Of a DNA stretch of 64,000 bases, positions 26,181-34,529 are shown one piece after another; the stretch's first letter is position 1, and every line of letters starts with the position of its first letter. The DNA comes from Sphingomonas sp. (GTDB lineage: Bacteria; Pseudomonadota; Alphaproteobacteria; Sphingomonadales; Sphingomonadaceae). The stretch spans positions 62,001-126,000 of the forward strand of contig NZ_JAHBZJ010000007.1 of NCBI RefSeq assembly GCF_019635455.1. The letters are read 5' to 3'. Under the pieces are notes generated by a model. That model saw only the letters and a program-made list of their open reading frames with translations. It did not search any database and was not told where the DNA came from. The position numbers were made by a program, and so were the translations under genes.

Positions 26181-26744
26181 CTATTCCGCCTTCTTCGCCA
26201 CGCCGACCAGCGCCGGGCGCAACAGCCGGTCGCGGATCATGTACCCCGACTGGATTTCCTGGACGATCGTACCCGGCTCCGCATCGGTGCTGGGGACTTC
26301 CATCATCGCCTGGTGGCGATTGGGGTCGAGCGTTTCGCCGAGTGCGGAAATCTTCGATATCCCGTGCCGCGCGAACACGCTGTCGAGCTCGCGGCCGGTC
26401 GCCTCCAGCCCGGTGACCAGACCCTTCATCTTGTCGTCCGCACGCAGGTCGTCGGGGATCGCCGACAATGCGCGGGTAAGGTTGTCCGCCACCGAAAGAA
26501 TGTCGCGCGCGAACCCGGTCGCGGCATAGGTACGCGCGTCCTCCGCCTCCTTCTGCGCGCGGCGCAGCAGGTTCTGGGCCTCGGCACGGGCATAGAGCGT
26601 CGCCGATTTCGCTTCGGCCAGTTCGGCCTCCAGCTCGGCCACGCGATCATGCGCCGCCACCTCGGGCGCGTCCTGCGCGGTTTCGTTTCGCACCTCTTCA
26701 GCGGTCGGGGCCGCGTCCTGCGTCTTTTCGTCTTCGGTCATCAT
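26181..26744 (-). CDS. grpE: GrpE nucleotide exchange factor
   Basis: 187 residues. Nucleotide exchange factor for DnaK. Acidic N-terminus (1-35), long coiled coil (about 35-95; VAELEAELAEAKSATLYARAEAQN) and the C-terminal beta domain with GISKISALGETLDPNRHQAM and GYMIRDRLLRPALVGVA. Two consecutive ATGs (26744, 26741) are possible starts. 16 bases downstream of hrcA, the typical hrcA-grpE heat-shock pair. Confidence 0.95.
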   Translation of the reverse strand: MMTEDEKTQDAAPTAEEVRNETAQDAPEVAAHDRVAELEAELAEAKSATLYARAEAQNLLRRAQKEAEDARTYAATGFARDILSVADNLTRALSAIPDDLRADDKMKGLVTGLEATGRELDSVFARHGISKISALGETLDPNRHQAMMEVPSTDAEPGTIVQEIQSGYMIRDRLLRPALVGVAKKAE

Positions 26745-26760
26745 TCCTGTTCTTGTCCTG

Positions 26761-27804
26761 TCAGGCGAGCAGCCTGGCGAGCGTTGCCGCCGTGAAATCC
26801 ACCATGGGCACGACGCGGGCATAGTTCAACCTTGTCGGGCCGATGACACCGACCACGCCGACCACGCGCCCATCCATCGCGCGCACCGGTTTGGCGATCA
26901 CCGACGATCCGGACAACGCGAACAGCTTGTTTTCGGATCCGATGAAGATACGCGCCGCCTCCGCCTCGCGCGCGCTGTCGAGCAGGCGCGCGATCTCCTG
27001 CTTGCCCTCCAGCTCGTCGAGCAACTGCCCCACCCGGTCGAGATCGTCCGCCGCCGCGCTGTCGAGCAGCCGCGCCTGGCCGCGCACGATCAGCACCGGG
27101 CGATCGTCACCGTCCTGCGACCACACCGCCAGTCCGCGCGCGACCAGCCCCTGCGCCGCGACATCGAGCGCCGCCCGTTCGGCGCGCAGTTCGCGGGCGA
27201 TCCGGGTGCGGGCTTCGCTGAGCGTGAGGCCGCCCAGCGTCGCCGTCAGATAATTCGCCGCCTGCTCCAGCGCACCGGCGGGCATCCCGGCGGGAAGTTC
27301 GACCACGCGGTTTTCGACCGATCCGTCGTCGCCGACCAGCACCGCGAGCGCACGCCCCTCGCCCAGCGGCACGAAACCGAATTGCTTGAGCACCCGCTCC
27401 GCCTTGGGAACCAGCACCAGCCCGGCACATGCCGAAAGGCCGGACAGCGCGGCGGTGGTATTCGCCAGCGCCTCCTCGATCGGGCCGGCGGCGCCGGCGC
27501 GCGATTCGATCGCGGCGCGTTCCTCCACCGATGGTTCGCTCGCCTGCATCATCCCATCGACGAACAGGCGCAGACCCAGTTCGGTGGGCATCCGCCCCGC
27601 GCTGGTATGCGGCGCGGCGAGCAGGCCCAGTTCCTCAAGATCCTGCATGACGTTGCGGATCGAGGCGGGGGACAGGTTGAGCGGCGACACGCGCGAGATC
27701 GTCCGCGATCCGACCGGCTGACCCGCGTCGAGATAGGATTCGACCACGATGCGAAAGATATCGCGCGCGCGGTCGGTCAGTTCGGAGATCGGCGGGGTGC
27801 TCAC
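26761..27804 (-). CDS. hrcA: Heat-inducible transcription repressor HrcA
   Basis: 347 residues from a GTG start at 27804 ([21 protein letters not shown]). Winged-helix N-terminus with the conserved [18 protein letters not shown] (about 45-62) and [14 protein letters not shown], then the GAF-like dimerisation domain. HrcA binds CIRCE elements with GroEL help. I looked for CIRCE (TTAGCACTC-N9-GAGTGCTAA) between hrcA and divergent rph and found none, so this copy is probably not autoregulated via CIRCE here. Confidence 0.95.
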   Translation of the reverse strand: MSTPPISELTDRARDIFRIVVESYLDAGQPVGSRTISRVSPLNLSPASIRNVMQDLEELGLLAAPHTSAGRMPTELGLRLFVDGMMQASEPSVEERAAIESRAGAAGPIEEALANTTAALSGLSACAGLVLVPKAERVLKQFGFVPLGEGRALAVLVGDDGSVENRVVELPAGMPAGALEQAANYLTATLGGLTLSEARTRIARELRAERAALDVAAQGLVARGLAVWSQDGDDRPVLIVRGQARLLDSAAADDLDRVGQLLDELEGKQEIARLLDSAREAEAARIFIGSENKLFALSGSSVIAKPVRAMDGRVVGVVGVIGPTRLNYARVVPMVDFTAATLARLLA

Positions 27805-27919
27805 GCGCCAAGATGTAGCGCGCCGCCGCCGTGGCTCAAGTCCGTCAGGATCGAACCGCTGCACTGGCGCGTTCCCCGCGTCCGGTCTAGGGCCGGCCCG
27901 ACAGTCACAGGAGAATTCG

Positions 27920-28636
27920 ATGCGCCCCAGCGGCCGCGCCCCCGATCAGATGCGTGGAATCACGATCGAACCCCATTTCACCCGCCATGCCGAGGGATCG
28001 GTGCTGATCGGGTTCGGCGATACCAGGGTGCTGGTCACCGCCAGCGTCGAGGAGCGCATTCCCCCCTGGCTGCGCGGCAAGGGCGAAGGCTGGGTGACCG
28101 CCGAATATGGCATGCTCCCCCGCGCCACCCATACGCGCGGCAGCCGCGAGGCGGCAAAGGGCAAGCAGTCCGGCCGCACCCAGGAGATTCAGCGGCTGAT
28201 CGGCCGCTCGCTGCGCGCGGTCACCGACCTGAAACTGCTTGGCGAGCGCCAGATCACGCTCGATTGCGACGTGATCCAGGCCGATGGCGGCACTCGCACC
28301 GCGTCGATTTCCGGCGCGTGGGTCGCGCTGCGCCTGGCGATCGACAAGCTGATGGCGGCGGGCGCGATTTCCGAAGACCCGATCCGGCAGCAGGTCGCGG
28401 CGATTTCGTGCGGGATCTACAAGGGGGCGCCGGTGCTCGACCTTGATTATGACGAGGACAGCAACGCCGATGCCGACGCCAATTTCGTGCTCCTGTCCGA
28501 CGGCAAGATCGCCGAGGCCCAGGCGACTGCGGAGGGCGCATGCTATGATGAAGAGGGGCTGCTGCGCCTGCTCCGTCTCGCGCGGATCGGGTGCAAGGAG
28601 ATCTTCGCCGCCCAGCTGAAGGCGGTCGGTCGGTGA
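27920..28636 (+). CDS. rph: Ribonuclease PH
   Basis: 238 residues. Phosphorolytic 3' exoribonuclease maturing tRNA 3' ends. Conserved motifs [66 protein letters not shown] and the DLDYDEDS catalytic acids are present. ATG at 27920 with AGGAG seven bases upstream. The stop overlaps the rdgB start (GTGA). Divergent from hrcA. Confidence 0.97.
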   Translation: MRPSGRAPDQMRGITIEPHFTRHAEGSVLIGFGDTRVLVTASVEERIPPWLRGKGEGWVTAEYGMLPRATHTRGSREAAKGKQSGRTQEIQRLIGRSLRAVTDLKLLGERQITLDCDVIQADGGTRTASISGAWVALRLAIDKLMAAGAISEDPIRQQVAAISCGIYKGAPVLDLDYDEDSNADADANFVLLSDGKIAEAQATAEGACYDEEGLLRLLRLARIGCKEIFAAQLKAVGR

Positions 28637-29262
28637 GCGGCGAGGGAAAGGACCCGCAGGCGATCCGCAAGCTCGTCCCCGGCCGGCTGGTCATCGCCAG
28701 CCATAATGAGGGCAAGGTGCGCGAAATCCGCGACCTGCTCGCCCCCTATGGGATAGAGCCGGTCAGTGCCGGATCGCTCGGTTTGCCCGAGCCGGACGAA
28801 ACCGGCACCACCTTCGTCGCCAATGCCGAATTGAAGGCGATGCAGGCGGCCGACCTTTCGGGGCTTCCCGCGCTGGCCGATGATTCGGGACTGTGGGTCG
28901 AGGCGCTGGGCGGCGAACCGGGCATTTTCTCCGCGCGCTGGGCAGGCCCGGAAAAGGATTTCGGCAAGGCGATGGCGCTGGTGAACGCGCATGTCGCCGA
29001 CAAGGGACCGGATGCCAGCCGCGACGCGCATTTCGTCTGCGCGCTCGCGCTCGCCTGGCCCGACGGGCATGTCGAATGGTTCGAAGGACGCGTCGATGGC
29101 ACGCTGGTCTGGCCGCCGCGCGGAACCAACGGCTTCGGCTATGACGCGATGTTCGTGCCGGACGGCCGCGACCGGACGTTCGGCGAGATGGACCCGGCCG
29201 AAAAGCACGCGATCAGCCATCGCGCAGACGCCTTTCGCCAGCTCGTCGCCGCCGTGCTCTGA
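28633..29262 (+). CDS. rdgB: Non-canonical purine NTP pyrophosphatase (RdgB/HAM1)
   Basis: 209 residues. It hydrolyses dITP, XTP and related nucleotides. Signature motifs [12 protein letters not shown] near the start, [25 protein letters not shown] and [15 protein letters not shown] are intact. GTG start at 28633 overlaps the rph stop by four bases, so translation is coupled. The rph-rdgB order next to hrcA-grpE is a common alphaproteobacterial arrangement. Confidence 0.96.
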   Translation: MSGEGKDPQAIRKLVPGRLVIASHNEGKVREIRDLLAPYGIEPVSAGSLGLPEPDETGTTFVANAELKAMQAADLSGLPALADDSGLWVEALGGEPGIFSARWAGPEKDFGKAMALVNAHVADKGPDASRDAHFVCALALAWPDGHVEWFEGRVDGTLVWPPRGTNGFGYDAMFVPDGRDRTFGEMDPAEKHAISHRADAFRQLVAAVL

Positions 29263-29352
29263 TCGGGGACCCAGATCGATCGCGCATCGGATCGACTGAC
29301 ACATCCGGTCACGCCGTGGCGCGGGCGCCCCACCCGCGCTAAGGGGCGGTCC

Positions 29353-30030
29353 ATGGCGACGTTCGTCCACCTGACCAGCCATCGCAACCTGCCCGGCATC
29401 CGCCGGAACGGTATCGGCTTCGTCAAGAAGGACGGATGGCGGCGCGACCGCATCTACGCGATGCCGGTGACGCGCGAGTTCAACATCTCGCACCAGTGGC
29501 TGCGCGAATTGCGGCGTGAGGGGCGGGGGACGATCGCGGGCGTCTATTTCCGCATCCCCGACGACACGATGGTCGAGGTCGGACACTATAACAGCCCGTC
29601 GGTCGAGATGACCGCGGCCCAAGCGGTGGCCCTGCTGCTCGCTGCCGAGCAGACCGATCCCGCCGCAGCACGCGCCGCCGCCAAGGCGTCCAGAGCGGTG
29701 CAGAGCCGCCGTCGCCTGCCCAGCTCGCCCGAGGGATTCCAGGTGCTGATCCCCCGCCCGATCGCCAAGTCCGAAATCCTGCGCGTCAAGGCGCTGCCCC
29801 AGGTCACCGGCTGGCGCTACATGCCCGGCGCCAACGGCACCGCCCCGTGCGGATGCATCTGTTGCGAAAAGGGCAATTGGGGCATCCGCAAGCTCGAGCG
29901 CCGGGTCGAGGCCGACGAAGTGGCGGGGCGCATGCCGAAGGTCCGGCTCGCGGGGCGGAGCGACAAATCGTTCGAACGGGTCGAACGGATGAAGGCGGCA
30001 CGGGGCGGGCGGAGTAGCGCGATTCCGTGA
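29353..30030 (+). CDS. Conserved protein with ADP-ribosyltransferase-like N-terminus and Cys cluster
   Basis: 225 residues, soluble. The start VHLTSHRNLPGIRRNGI resembles the opening of ADP-ribosyltransferase-fold proteins (KptA, DarT: HxT...LxxILxxGL). YAMPV (35-39), SHQWLREL and VYFRIPDDTMVEVGHYN follow. The C-terminal third holds GWRYMPGANGTAPCGCICC with four cysteines at 166, 168, 170 and 171, a possible zinc site. I know similar proteins exist widely but no function for them. ART activity is inference from the N-terminal pattern only. It stands alone between rdgB and a decayed CAP fragment. Confidence 0.6.
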   Translation: MATFVHLTSHRNLPGIRRNGIGFVKKDGWRRDRIYAMPVTREFNISHQWLRELRREGRGTIAGVYFRIPDDTMVEVGHYNSPSVEMTAAQAVALLLAAEQTDPAAARAAAKASRAVQSRRRLPSSPEGFQVLIPRPIAKSEILRVKALPQVTGWRYMPGANGTAPCGCICCEKGNWGIRKLERRVEADEVAGRMPKVRLAGRSDKSFERVERMKAARGGRSSAIP

Positions 30031-30039
30031 GGCTCCGGC

Positions 30040-30100
30040 CGCAAATGGCGCCGCGTTGGCCCCACATATTGCCGGCGGGCGACCACAGGCAGGACAGAGG
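30040..30100 (-). pseudogene. Remnant of a CAP/SCP-domain gene 3' end
   Basis: On the minus strand the reading S-C-L-W-S-P-A-G-N-M-W-G-Q-R matches the C-terminus of the intact CAP lipoprotein encoded at 32790-33359 (V-C-R-Y-S-P-A-G-N-V-W-G-Q-R). At DNA level 29 of 31 bases (30052-30082 against 32801-32831) are identical. No upstream part of the domain remains; the aldo-keto reductase stop lies 30 bases before it. Confidence 0.5.
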
Positions 30101-30129
30101 GGCGCCGCCGCCGCCCTGGTCGCTACGAT

Positions 30130-31002
30130 TCAGCGGCTGCGCGCATTCTTGCTATAGACGGGGAACATGCCGGCGTCGCCATAATCAGCGATCGGGTCGA
30201 TGTTGCGAAGCGCCACCATGTCGTCGTCGGCGATTTCGAACGCCACTGCGGCGTTGCTGCGCATATGGGCGGGATTGGCGGTCTTGGGCAGCGGCAGCAT
30301 GCCGAGTTGCAGACAGTAACGGATGGCCAGCTGGTTGACCCCGACGCCGTAACGCGACGCCATGGCGATCAGCGTCGCGTTCCGCAAAATCTCGCCATGA
30401 CCAAACGGCGAATAGGCCTCGACCAGCATGTCCGCGTGCCGGATATCGTCGACCAGCGCGGCGGGCGTATTACCGACATGCGCCAGAATCTGGTTGACCG
30501 CCGGCCGGATCGAGGCGTGCTGCACGATATTGTCGATATCGATTTTTTCGAAGTTCGACAGGCCGATCGCGCGGATCTTGCCGGCCTGATACGCCTCCTC
30601 CAGCGCGCGCCATGCTTCGAGATTTCCCTCGAAGAAATGCTCGCCCTCGCGAAACGCGGCCCAAGGTTGCGGGCTGTGGATGATCATCAGATCGATCACG
30701 TCCAGACCCATCGTCGCGAGCGAGAGGTCGATGGCGCCACGCGCCTCGGCATGCGACTTGATCTCGGCGGCGAGCTTCGTGGTCACGAACAGCTCGTCGC
30801 GCGGGACCCCGCAATCGCGGACCCCTTCCCCCACGCCCCGTTCATTGCCATAGGCCTGGGCCGTGTCGAAGTGGCGATAGCCGATGGCTGCGGCATCGCG
30901 CACCGCCTGTGCGGCCGCATCGTCGGGGATGAACCAGGTGCCAAGACCCAGGCTCGGGATCCGAACGCCGTTGTTCAGCGTGTAGCTTTGATTGAGCATC
31001 AT
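30130..31002 (-). CDS. Aldo/keto reductase
   Basis: 290 residues, NADPH-dependent (beta/alpha)8 barrel. The catalytic tetrad is seen as Asp46, Tyr51 (FDTAQAYGNE), Lys76 (VTTKL) and His109 (MIIHSPQPW). The cofactor-side motif near the end (LPLPKTANPAHMRSN) fits the family, though the typical IPKS reads LPKT. Start ATG at 31002 overlaps the tautomerase stop (ATGA). Last gene of a cupin-tautomerase-reductase operon divergent from a LysR gene; a role in detoxifying or reducing a carbonyl compound is inferred. Confidence 0.9.
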   Translation of the reverse strand: MMLNQSYTLNNGVRIPSLGLGTWFIPDDAAAQAVRDAAAIGYRHFDTAQAYGNERGVGEGVRDCGVPRDELFVTTKLAAEIKSHAEARGAIDLSLATMGLDVIDLMIIHSPQPWAAFREGEHFFEGNLEAWRALEEAYQAGKIRAIGLSNFEKIDIDNIVQHASIRPAVNQILAHVGNTPAALVDDIRHADMLVEAYSPFGHGEILRNATLIAMASRYGVGVNQLAIRYCLQLGMLPLPKTANPAHMRSNAAVAFEIADDDMVALRNIDPIADYGDAGMFPVYSKNARSR

Positions 31003-31259
31003 TTGTCCTTCTCAGGTGTCGAAGGGGCCGGGCCGGGGCCGTAGCCGGGCCGTTTGGCCAGCCGGTGCCACTGTCGCGCGATATCGGGGCCATAGACGCT
31101 GTCCGACCAGTCGGCGGAAGCCACCTCCTCCAGCGCGACTGAGATCCAGTCCGGGCCATAGCCGAGGATGTCGGTCACATCATCGACGATGGCGGCGGTC
31201 AGCCGGCGCTTCCGTTCGGCAGATTTGCCCGGCCATAATTTGACGATGACGTTCGGCAC
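30999..31259 (-). CDS. 4-oxalocrotonate tautomerase-like protein
   Basis: 86 residues from a GTG start. After Met removal the N-terminal residue is Pro (PNVIVKLWPGKSAERKRRL), the catalytic base of the tautomerase superfamily, followed by the usual KxxLAxxIVDDV helix and ISVALEEV strand. Five bases after the cupin gene and overlapping the reductase gene by four. Substrate unknown. Confidence 0.88.
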   Translation of the reverse strand: MPNVIVKLWPGKSAERKRRLTAAIVDDVTDILGYGPDWISVALEEVASADWSDSVYGPDIARQWHRLAKRPGYGPGPAPSTPEKDK

Positions 31260-31264
31260 GCGAT

Positions 31265-31762
31265 TCAGTCATGCGGGATATCGGCGAGATATTCCGCGTC
31301 GGTGACATGTTCCATCCAGGTCACGTTGGTGCCGTCCAGCATTTCCTGAAGTGCGATATGGGTCATCCCCTCATGCGGGGTTGCACCGTGCCAGTGCTTC
31401 TTGTCGGCTGGACACCACAGGACGTCGCCGGCGTGGAATTCGATCTTCGGCCCGCCCGCCACCTGCGTCCAGCCGACGCCTTCGGTGACAATCAGCGTCT
31501 GGCCCACCGGATGCGAATGCCAGGCGGTCCGTGCTCCCGGCTCAAAATGCACGATCGCTCCGGTCAGTCGCGAGGGTTCGTCACGCTTGAACTGGCCGGT
31601 GATTGTCGCCTTGCCGGTAAAATATTCCGCCGGCCCCTGGACGGTTTCGAGCTCTTCCTTGCGCGTGATTTCCATGGGGCCGTTACCTTTCAGCTTGGGG
31701 GTGCGATCGGTCGATGACTGGGGTGCGGCCATGATCGCCAGGATCGGCAGGATGAACGACAC
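31265..31762 (-). CDS. Cupin-domain protein ((R)-mandelonitrile lyase/carboxymuconolactone type)
   Basis: 165 residues from a GTG at 31762 that has GGGGAG six bases upstream; this adds a hydrophobic N-terminus (SFILPILAIMAA). An ATG at 31675 with AAAGG upstream gives 136 residues and no leader. Cupin motif 1 (HSHPVGQTLIVTEGVGW) and motif 2 (PADKKHWHGATP) supply the metal-binding histidines. The region GAIVHFEPGARTAWHSHP is typical of the small cupins related to Mn-dependent hydroxynitrile lyases. First gene of an operon divergent from LysR. Confidence 0.85.
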   Translation of the reverse strand: MSFILPILAIMAAPQSSTDRTPKLKGNGPMEITRKEELETVQGPAEYFTGKATITGQFKRDEPSRLTGAIVHFEPGARTAWHSHPVGQTLIVTEGVGWTQVAGGPKIEFHAGDVLWCPADKKHWHGATPHEGMTHIALQEMLDGTNVTWMEHVTDAEYLADIPHD

Positions 31763-31841
31763 TGATTGCTCCCCGATGGGTGATATTCCGCAATTTAGGG
31801 GGCGGTCCGGTGCGTCATAAGCCGGCCTCTCTGCAATGATC

Positions 31842-31860
31842 TGATGAATTTGGCTCATCA
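31842..31860. promoter_or_regulatory. Candidate LysR operator (TGATGA-N7-TCATCA)
   Basis: Perfect six-base arms around ATTTGGC, including a T-N11-A core typical of LysR boxes. It ends 18 bases before the LysR ATG and lies in the intergenic region shared with the cupin operon, the usual place for a LysR site. Confidence 0.55.
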
Positions 31861-31878
31861 ATTTGCTAGGACGTGACC

Positions 31879-32835
31879 ATGGAACTCAGCCGCTCCGACC
31901 TTGCCGATTTCGCCTATTTCCTCGCGATCGCGCGGCATCGCAGCTTTCGCAAGGCGGCGCTGGAGATGCAGGTTACCCCCTCGGCGCTCAGCCATGCGAT
32001 GACTGCGCTGGAGACGCGACGCGGGGTTCGTCTGTTGAACCGGACGACACGCAGCGTGACGCTGACCGCTGCGGGGGAGGATCTGTTCGCGGCGATCGCG
32101 ATGCCGATCGAGCGGATCGCGGAGGCGTCCGGAAATCTCGATCGCCTGCGCGATGCCCCCGCCGGGCGGATCAGGATCAACGTGCTGGAGGACGCGGTGC
32201 CGCTGGTGCTGGATCCAGTAATGCCGGTCTTTGTCGATCGCTATCCCGACGTCGAAATCGATATTGCGGTGAACAATCGCATGATCGATATCGTCGGCAA
32301 CGGCTTCGACGCGGGGATACGCTATGGTGGTACGGTGCCGGAGGATATGGTCGCCCGCCGGCTGTCGCCGTCGCTACGCTGGATCGCCGCGGCCGCGCCT
32401 GCCTATCTCGACCGGTTCGGCGCCCCGGCCCATCCGCGCGATCTGGCCAATCATCGTTGCATCGGAATTCGGCTGGGCAACGAGTTGGTGTACAAATGGG
32501 AGTTCGAGCGGGACGGTGAATCGCTCGAAATCGCGACGCCCGGCCCGGTGACGGTCGATGAAAGCCATGCCGCAGTCGCCTTCGGACGGGCCGGGGTCGG
32601 CATCATCTATGGCGCGGCGCCGATCTTGCAGCCGGATATCGATCGTGGCGCGCTGATCCCGCTACTGCCCGAATGGGCGTCGGTTGGGGAGGGGTTCCAC
32701 ATCTATTATTCCGGGCGGCGCCAGGTGCCGACCGCGTTGCGGCTGCTGACCGATCTGATTCGCGAAGTCAGGCCGCTGGATGCGTGGTCTCACGGCAGCG
32801 CGCGCTGGCCCCACACATTGCCGGCGGGCGAATAG
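31879..32835 (+). CDS. LysR-family transcriptional regulator
   Basis: 318 residues from the ATG at 31879, with AGGA seven bases upstream (a GTG at 31873 is the alternative). N-terminal winged HTH (FLAIARHRSFRKAALEMQVTPSALSHAMTALE, LLNRTTRSVTLTAAG) and a periplasmic-binding-like effector domain (from about 90) of the CrgA/AaeR type. It most likely controls the divergent cupin-tautomerase-reductase operon. The 3' end overlaps the convergent CAP gene by 46 bases. Confidence 0.92.
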   Translation: MELSRSDLADFAYFLAIARHRSFRKAALEMQVTPSALSHAMTALETRRGVRLLNRTTRSVTLTAAGEDLFAAIAMPIERIAEASGNLDRLRDAPAGRIRINVLEDAVPLVLDPVMPVFVDRYPDVEIDIAVNNRMIDIVGNGFDAGIRYGGTVPEDMVARRLSPSLRWIAAAAPAYLDRFGAPAHPRDLANHRCIGIRLGNELVYKWEFERDGESLEIATPGPVTVDESHAAVAFGRAGVGIIYGAAPILQPDIDRGALIPLLPEWASVGEGFHIYYSGRRQVPTALRLLTDLIREVRPLDAWSHGSARWPHTLPAGE

Positions 32836-33359
32836 CGGCACACCAGATAGTCGTCGGTGCGGTTGCTGGCGAGCGCGCAGCCGACCCGGGTCGTCCCCTG
32901 CCAGACGATCTGGCTGTAATGGCCGGCCTCGACGAACCTGCCGGTACGGCTGATGTTCGGGATCGGCTGGTTGAGAAAATTGCGCCGCTCGTCGATCCAG
33001 TGCTGCGCCATCTCGCCATAGCGATAGGCGCCGCGCGTGCCGGTCCACAGATTTTCGCCCTGCGCCGCCGGGCCGACGGGTTGCGGCGCATGTTCCATCA
33101 CGCCGCGCCGCGCCAGCTCGCGGGCATAGCCCTCCGCATCGCGCGCGAGCGCCGCGTCCCAGGCGAGCGGCGGCATGCCGACCGCCGCCCGCGCCGCATT
33201 GTGGCGTTCGATCATTGCCGCGCGCAACCGCGTGTCGCCGCGCGGCGCATTGCCGTCGAACGCGCGCGGCTCGACCACCCGGTCCGGCGCCTCCTGCACG
33301 CTTTCCGGCGCGGTGCAGGCGGCGAGCAACGTCAGCATGAGCAACAGCATCTTTCGCAT
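32790..33359 (-). CDS. CAP (SCP/PR-1) domain lipoprotein
   Basis: 189 residues. The signal peptide ends in lipobox LAAC (Cys15). The CAP fold begins near 45 (MIERHNAARAAVGMPPLAWDAALARDAEGYA) and carries the conserved His in MEHAPQPVGPAAQGENLW, HYSQIVWQGTTRVGCA (CAP motif 1) and YLVCRYSPAGNVWGQ (motif 2). Probably an outer-membrane-anchored periplasmic protein; bacterial CAP functions are poorly known. A decayed copy of its 3' end is at 30040-30100. Confidence 0.9.
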   Translation of the reverse strand: MRKMLLLMLTLLAACTAPESVQEAPDRVVEPRAFDGNAPRGDTRLRAAMIERHNAARAAVGMPPLAWDAALARDAEGYARELARRGVMEHAPQPVGPAAQGENLWTGTRGAYRYGEMAQHWIDERRNFLNQPIPNISRTGRFVEAGHYSQIVWQGTTRVGCALASNRTDDYLVCRYSPAGNVWGQRALP

Positions 33360-33389
33360 CACCTCGAACCCCGTCATAGCGCGCGTGAG

Positions 33390-34529
33390 ATGAACGCTTG
33401 CCCACCGACCGAGGCTCCGCTGGCGCTCTACGTCCATTGGCCGTTCTGCGTCTCCAAATGCCCCTATTGCGATTTCAACAGCCATGTCCGCGAGGTGGTG
33501 GATCAGGCCGCGTGGCGCAAGGCGCTGCTCGCCGACCTCGCGCATGAGGCTGCGCTGCTGCCCGGCCGGACGCTCGGATCGATTTTCTTCGGCGGCGGTA
33601 CGCCCTCGCTGATGCCGCCGATGACGGTCGCGGCGGTGATCGACGCGGCGACCGCCTTGTGGCCAGCTGCCGACGACCTGGAGGTGACGCTGGAGGCGAA
33701 CCCCTCGTCGGTGGAGGCCGCGCGCTTTGCCGACCTTGCCGCGGCCGGCGTCAACCGGGTGTCGCTCGGGCTTCAGGCACTCGACGACGCCGCGCTGGGC
33801 TTTCTGGGGCGCGCGCATGACGTGGCCGAGGGGCTGGACGCGCTCGCCACCGCGCAACGGCATTTCGGGCGCGTCAGCTTCGACCTCATCTATGCCCGCC
33901 CCGGCCAGAGCGTCGCGGCGTGGGAGGCTGAACTGGCCCGCGCGCTCGCCTTCGGAACCGAGCATCTCTCGCTCTACCAACTCACGATCGAACCCGGCAC
34001 GCGCTTCGCGACCCTCGCCGCCAGGGGCGATCTCACCATTCCCGACGAGGATGTCGCCGCCGACCTGTGGGACGCGACCCAGGCGCTGACCGCTGCCGCC
34101 GGGCTGCCGCTATACGAGGTGTCGAATCATGCGCGGCGTGGGGCGGAGAGCCGCCACAATCTCGCCTACTGGCGGATGACCGACTATGCCGGCATCGGGC
34201 CGGGCGCGCATGGACGCCGGCTGGGCATGGCGACGCAGCGCCACCGCAAACCCGAAAACTGGCTCACGGCGGTGACGCGCAACGGTCATGGCCTGTGTGA
34301 GGAGGCGATTCTGTCACCGTCGCAGCGCGCGACCGAAATGCTGGTCATGGGGCTGCGGCTGGCAGAGGGGATCGACCGCGCGCGCATCCCCGCCGACCGG
34401 ATCGACATGGCGAAGGTCGATCTGTTGGCCGGTCAGGGCCTGCTCTCCCTCACCGCCGACAGGATGCGCGTCACACCGGCGGGCATGCCCGTGCTGGAGG
34501 CGATCCTGCGCGAGGTCGTGCGGCCCTAG
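33390..34529 (+). CDS. hemW: Radical SAM heme chaperone HemW
   Basis: 379 residues. Radical SAM cluster motif CVSKCPYCDF near residue 20 with the HemW-type CxxxCxxCxF spacing, then FFGGGTPSL, VSLGLQALDD and SFDLIYARPGQ. These, with the C-terminal HemN-like domain (LYEVSNHARRGAESRHNLAYW), identify HemW, which delivers heme to respiratory enzymes. The start has only a weak GTGAG upstream. Ends with TAG inside a CTAG palindrome shared with the convergent LpoA-like gene. Confidence 0.95.
   Translation: MNACPPTEAPLALYVHWPFCVSKCPYCDFNSHVREVVDQAAWRKALLADLAHEAALLPGRTLGSIFFGGGTPSLMPPMTVAAVIDAATALWPAADDLEVTLEANPSSVEAARFADLAAAGVNRVSLGLQALDDAALGFLGRAHDVAEGLDALATAQRHFGRVSFDLIYARPGQSVAAWEAELARALAFGTEHLSLYQLTIEPGTRFATLAARGDLTIPDEDVAADLWDATQALTAAAGLPLYEVSNHARRGAESRHNLAYWRMTDYAGIGPGAHGRRLGMATQRHRKPENWLTAVTRNGHGLCEEAILSPSQRATEMLVMGLRLAEGIDRARIPADRIDMAKVDLLAGQGLLSLTADRMRVTPAGMPVLEAILREVVRP

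Noticed and set aside
24864..26795. A 643-codon frame opposite glnD and grpE
   Set aside because: Shadow frame typical of GC-rich DNA; it crosses two well-identified genes.
27805..27919. CIRCE element before hrcA
   Set aside because: No TTAGCACTC-like arms present.
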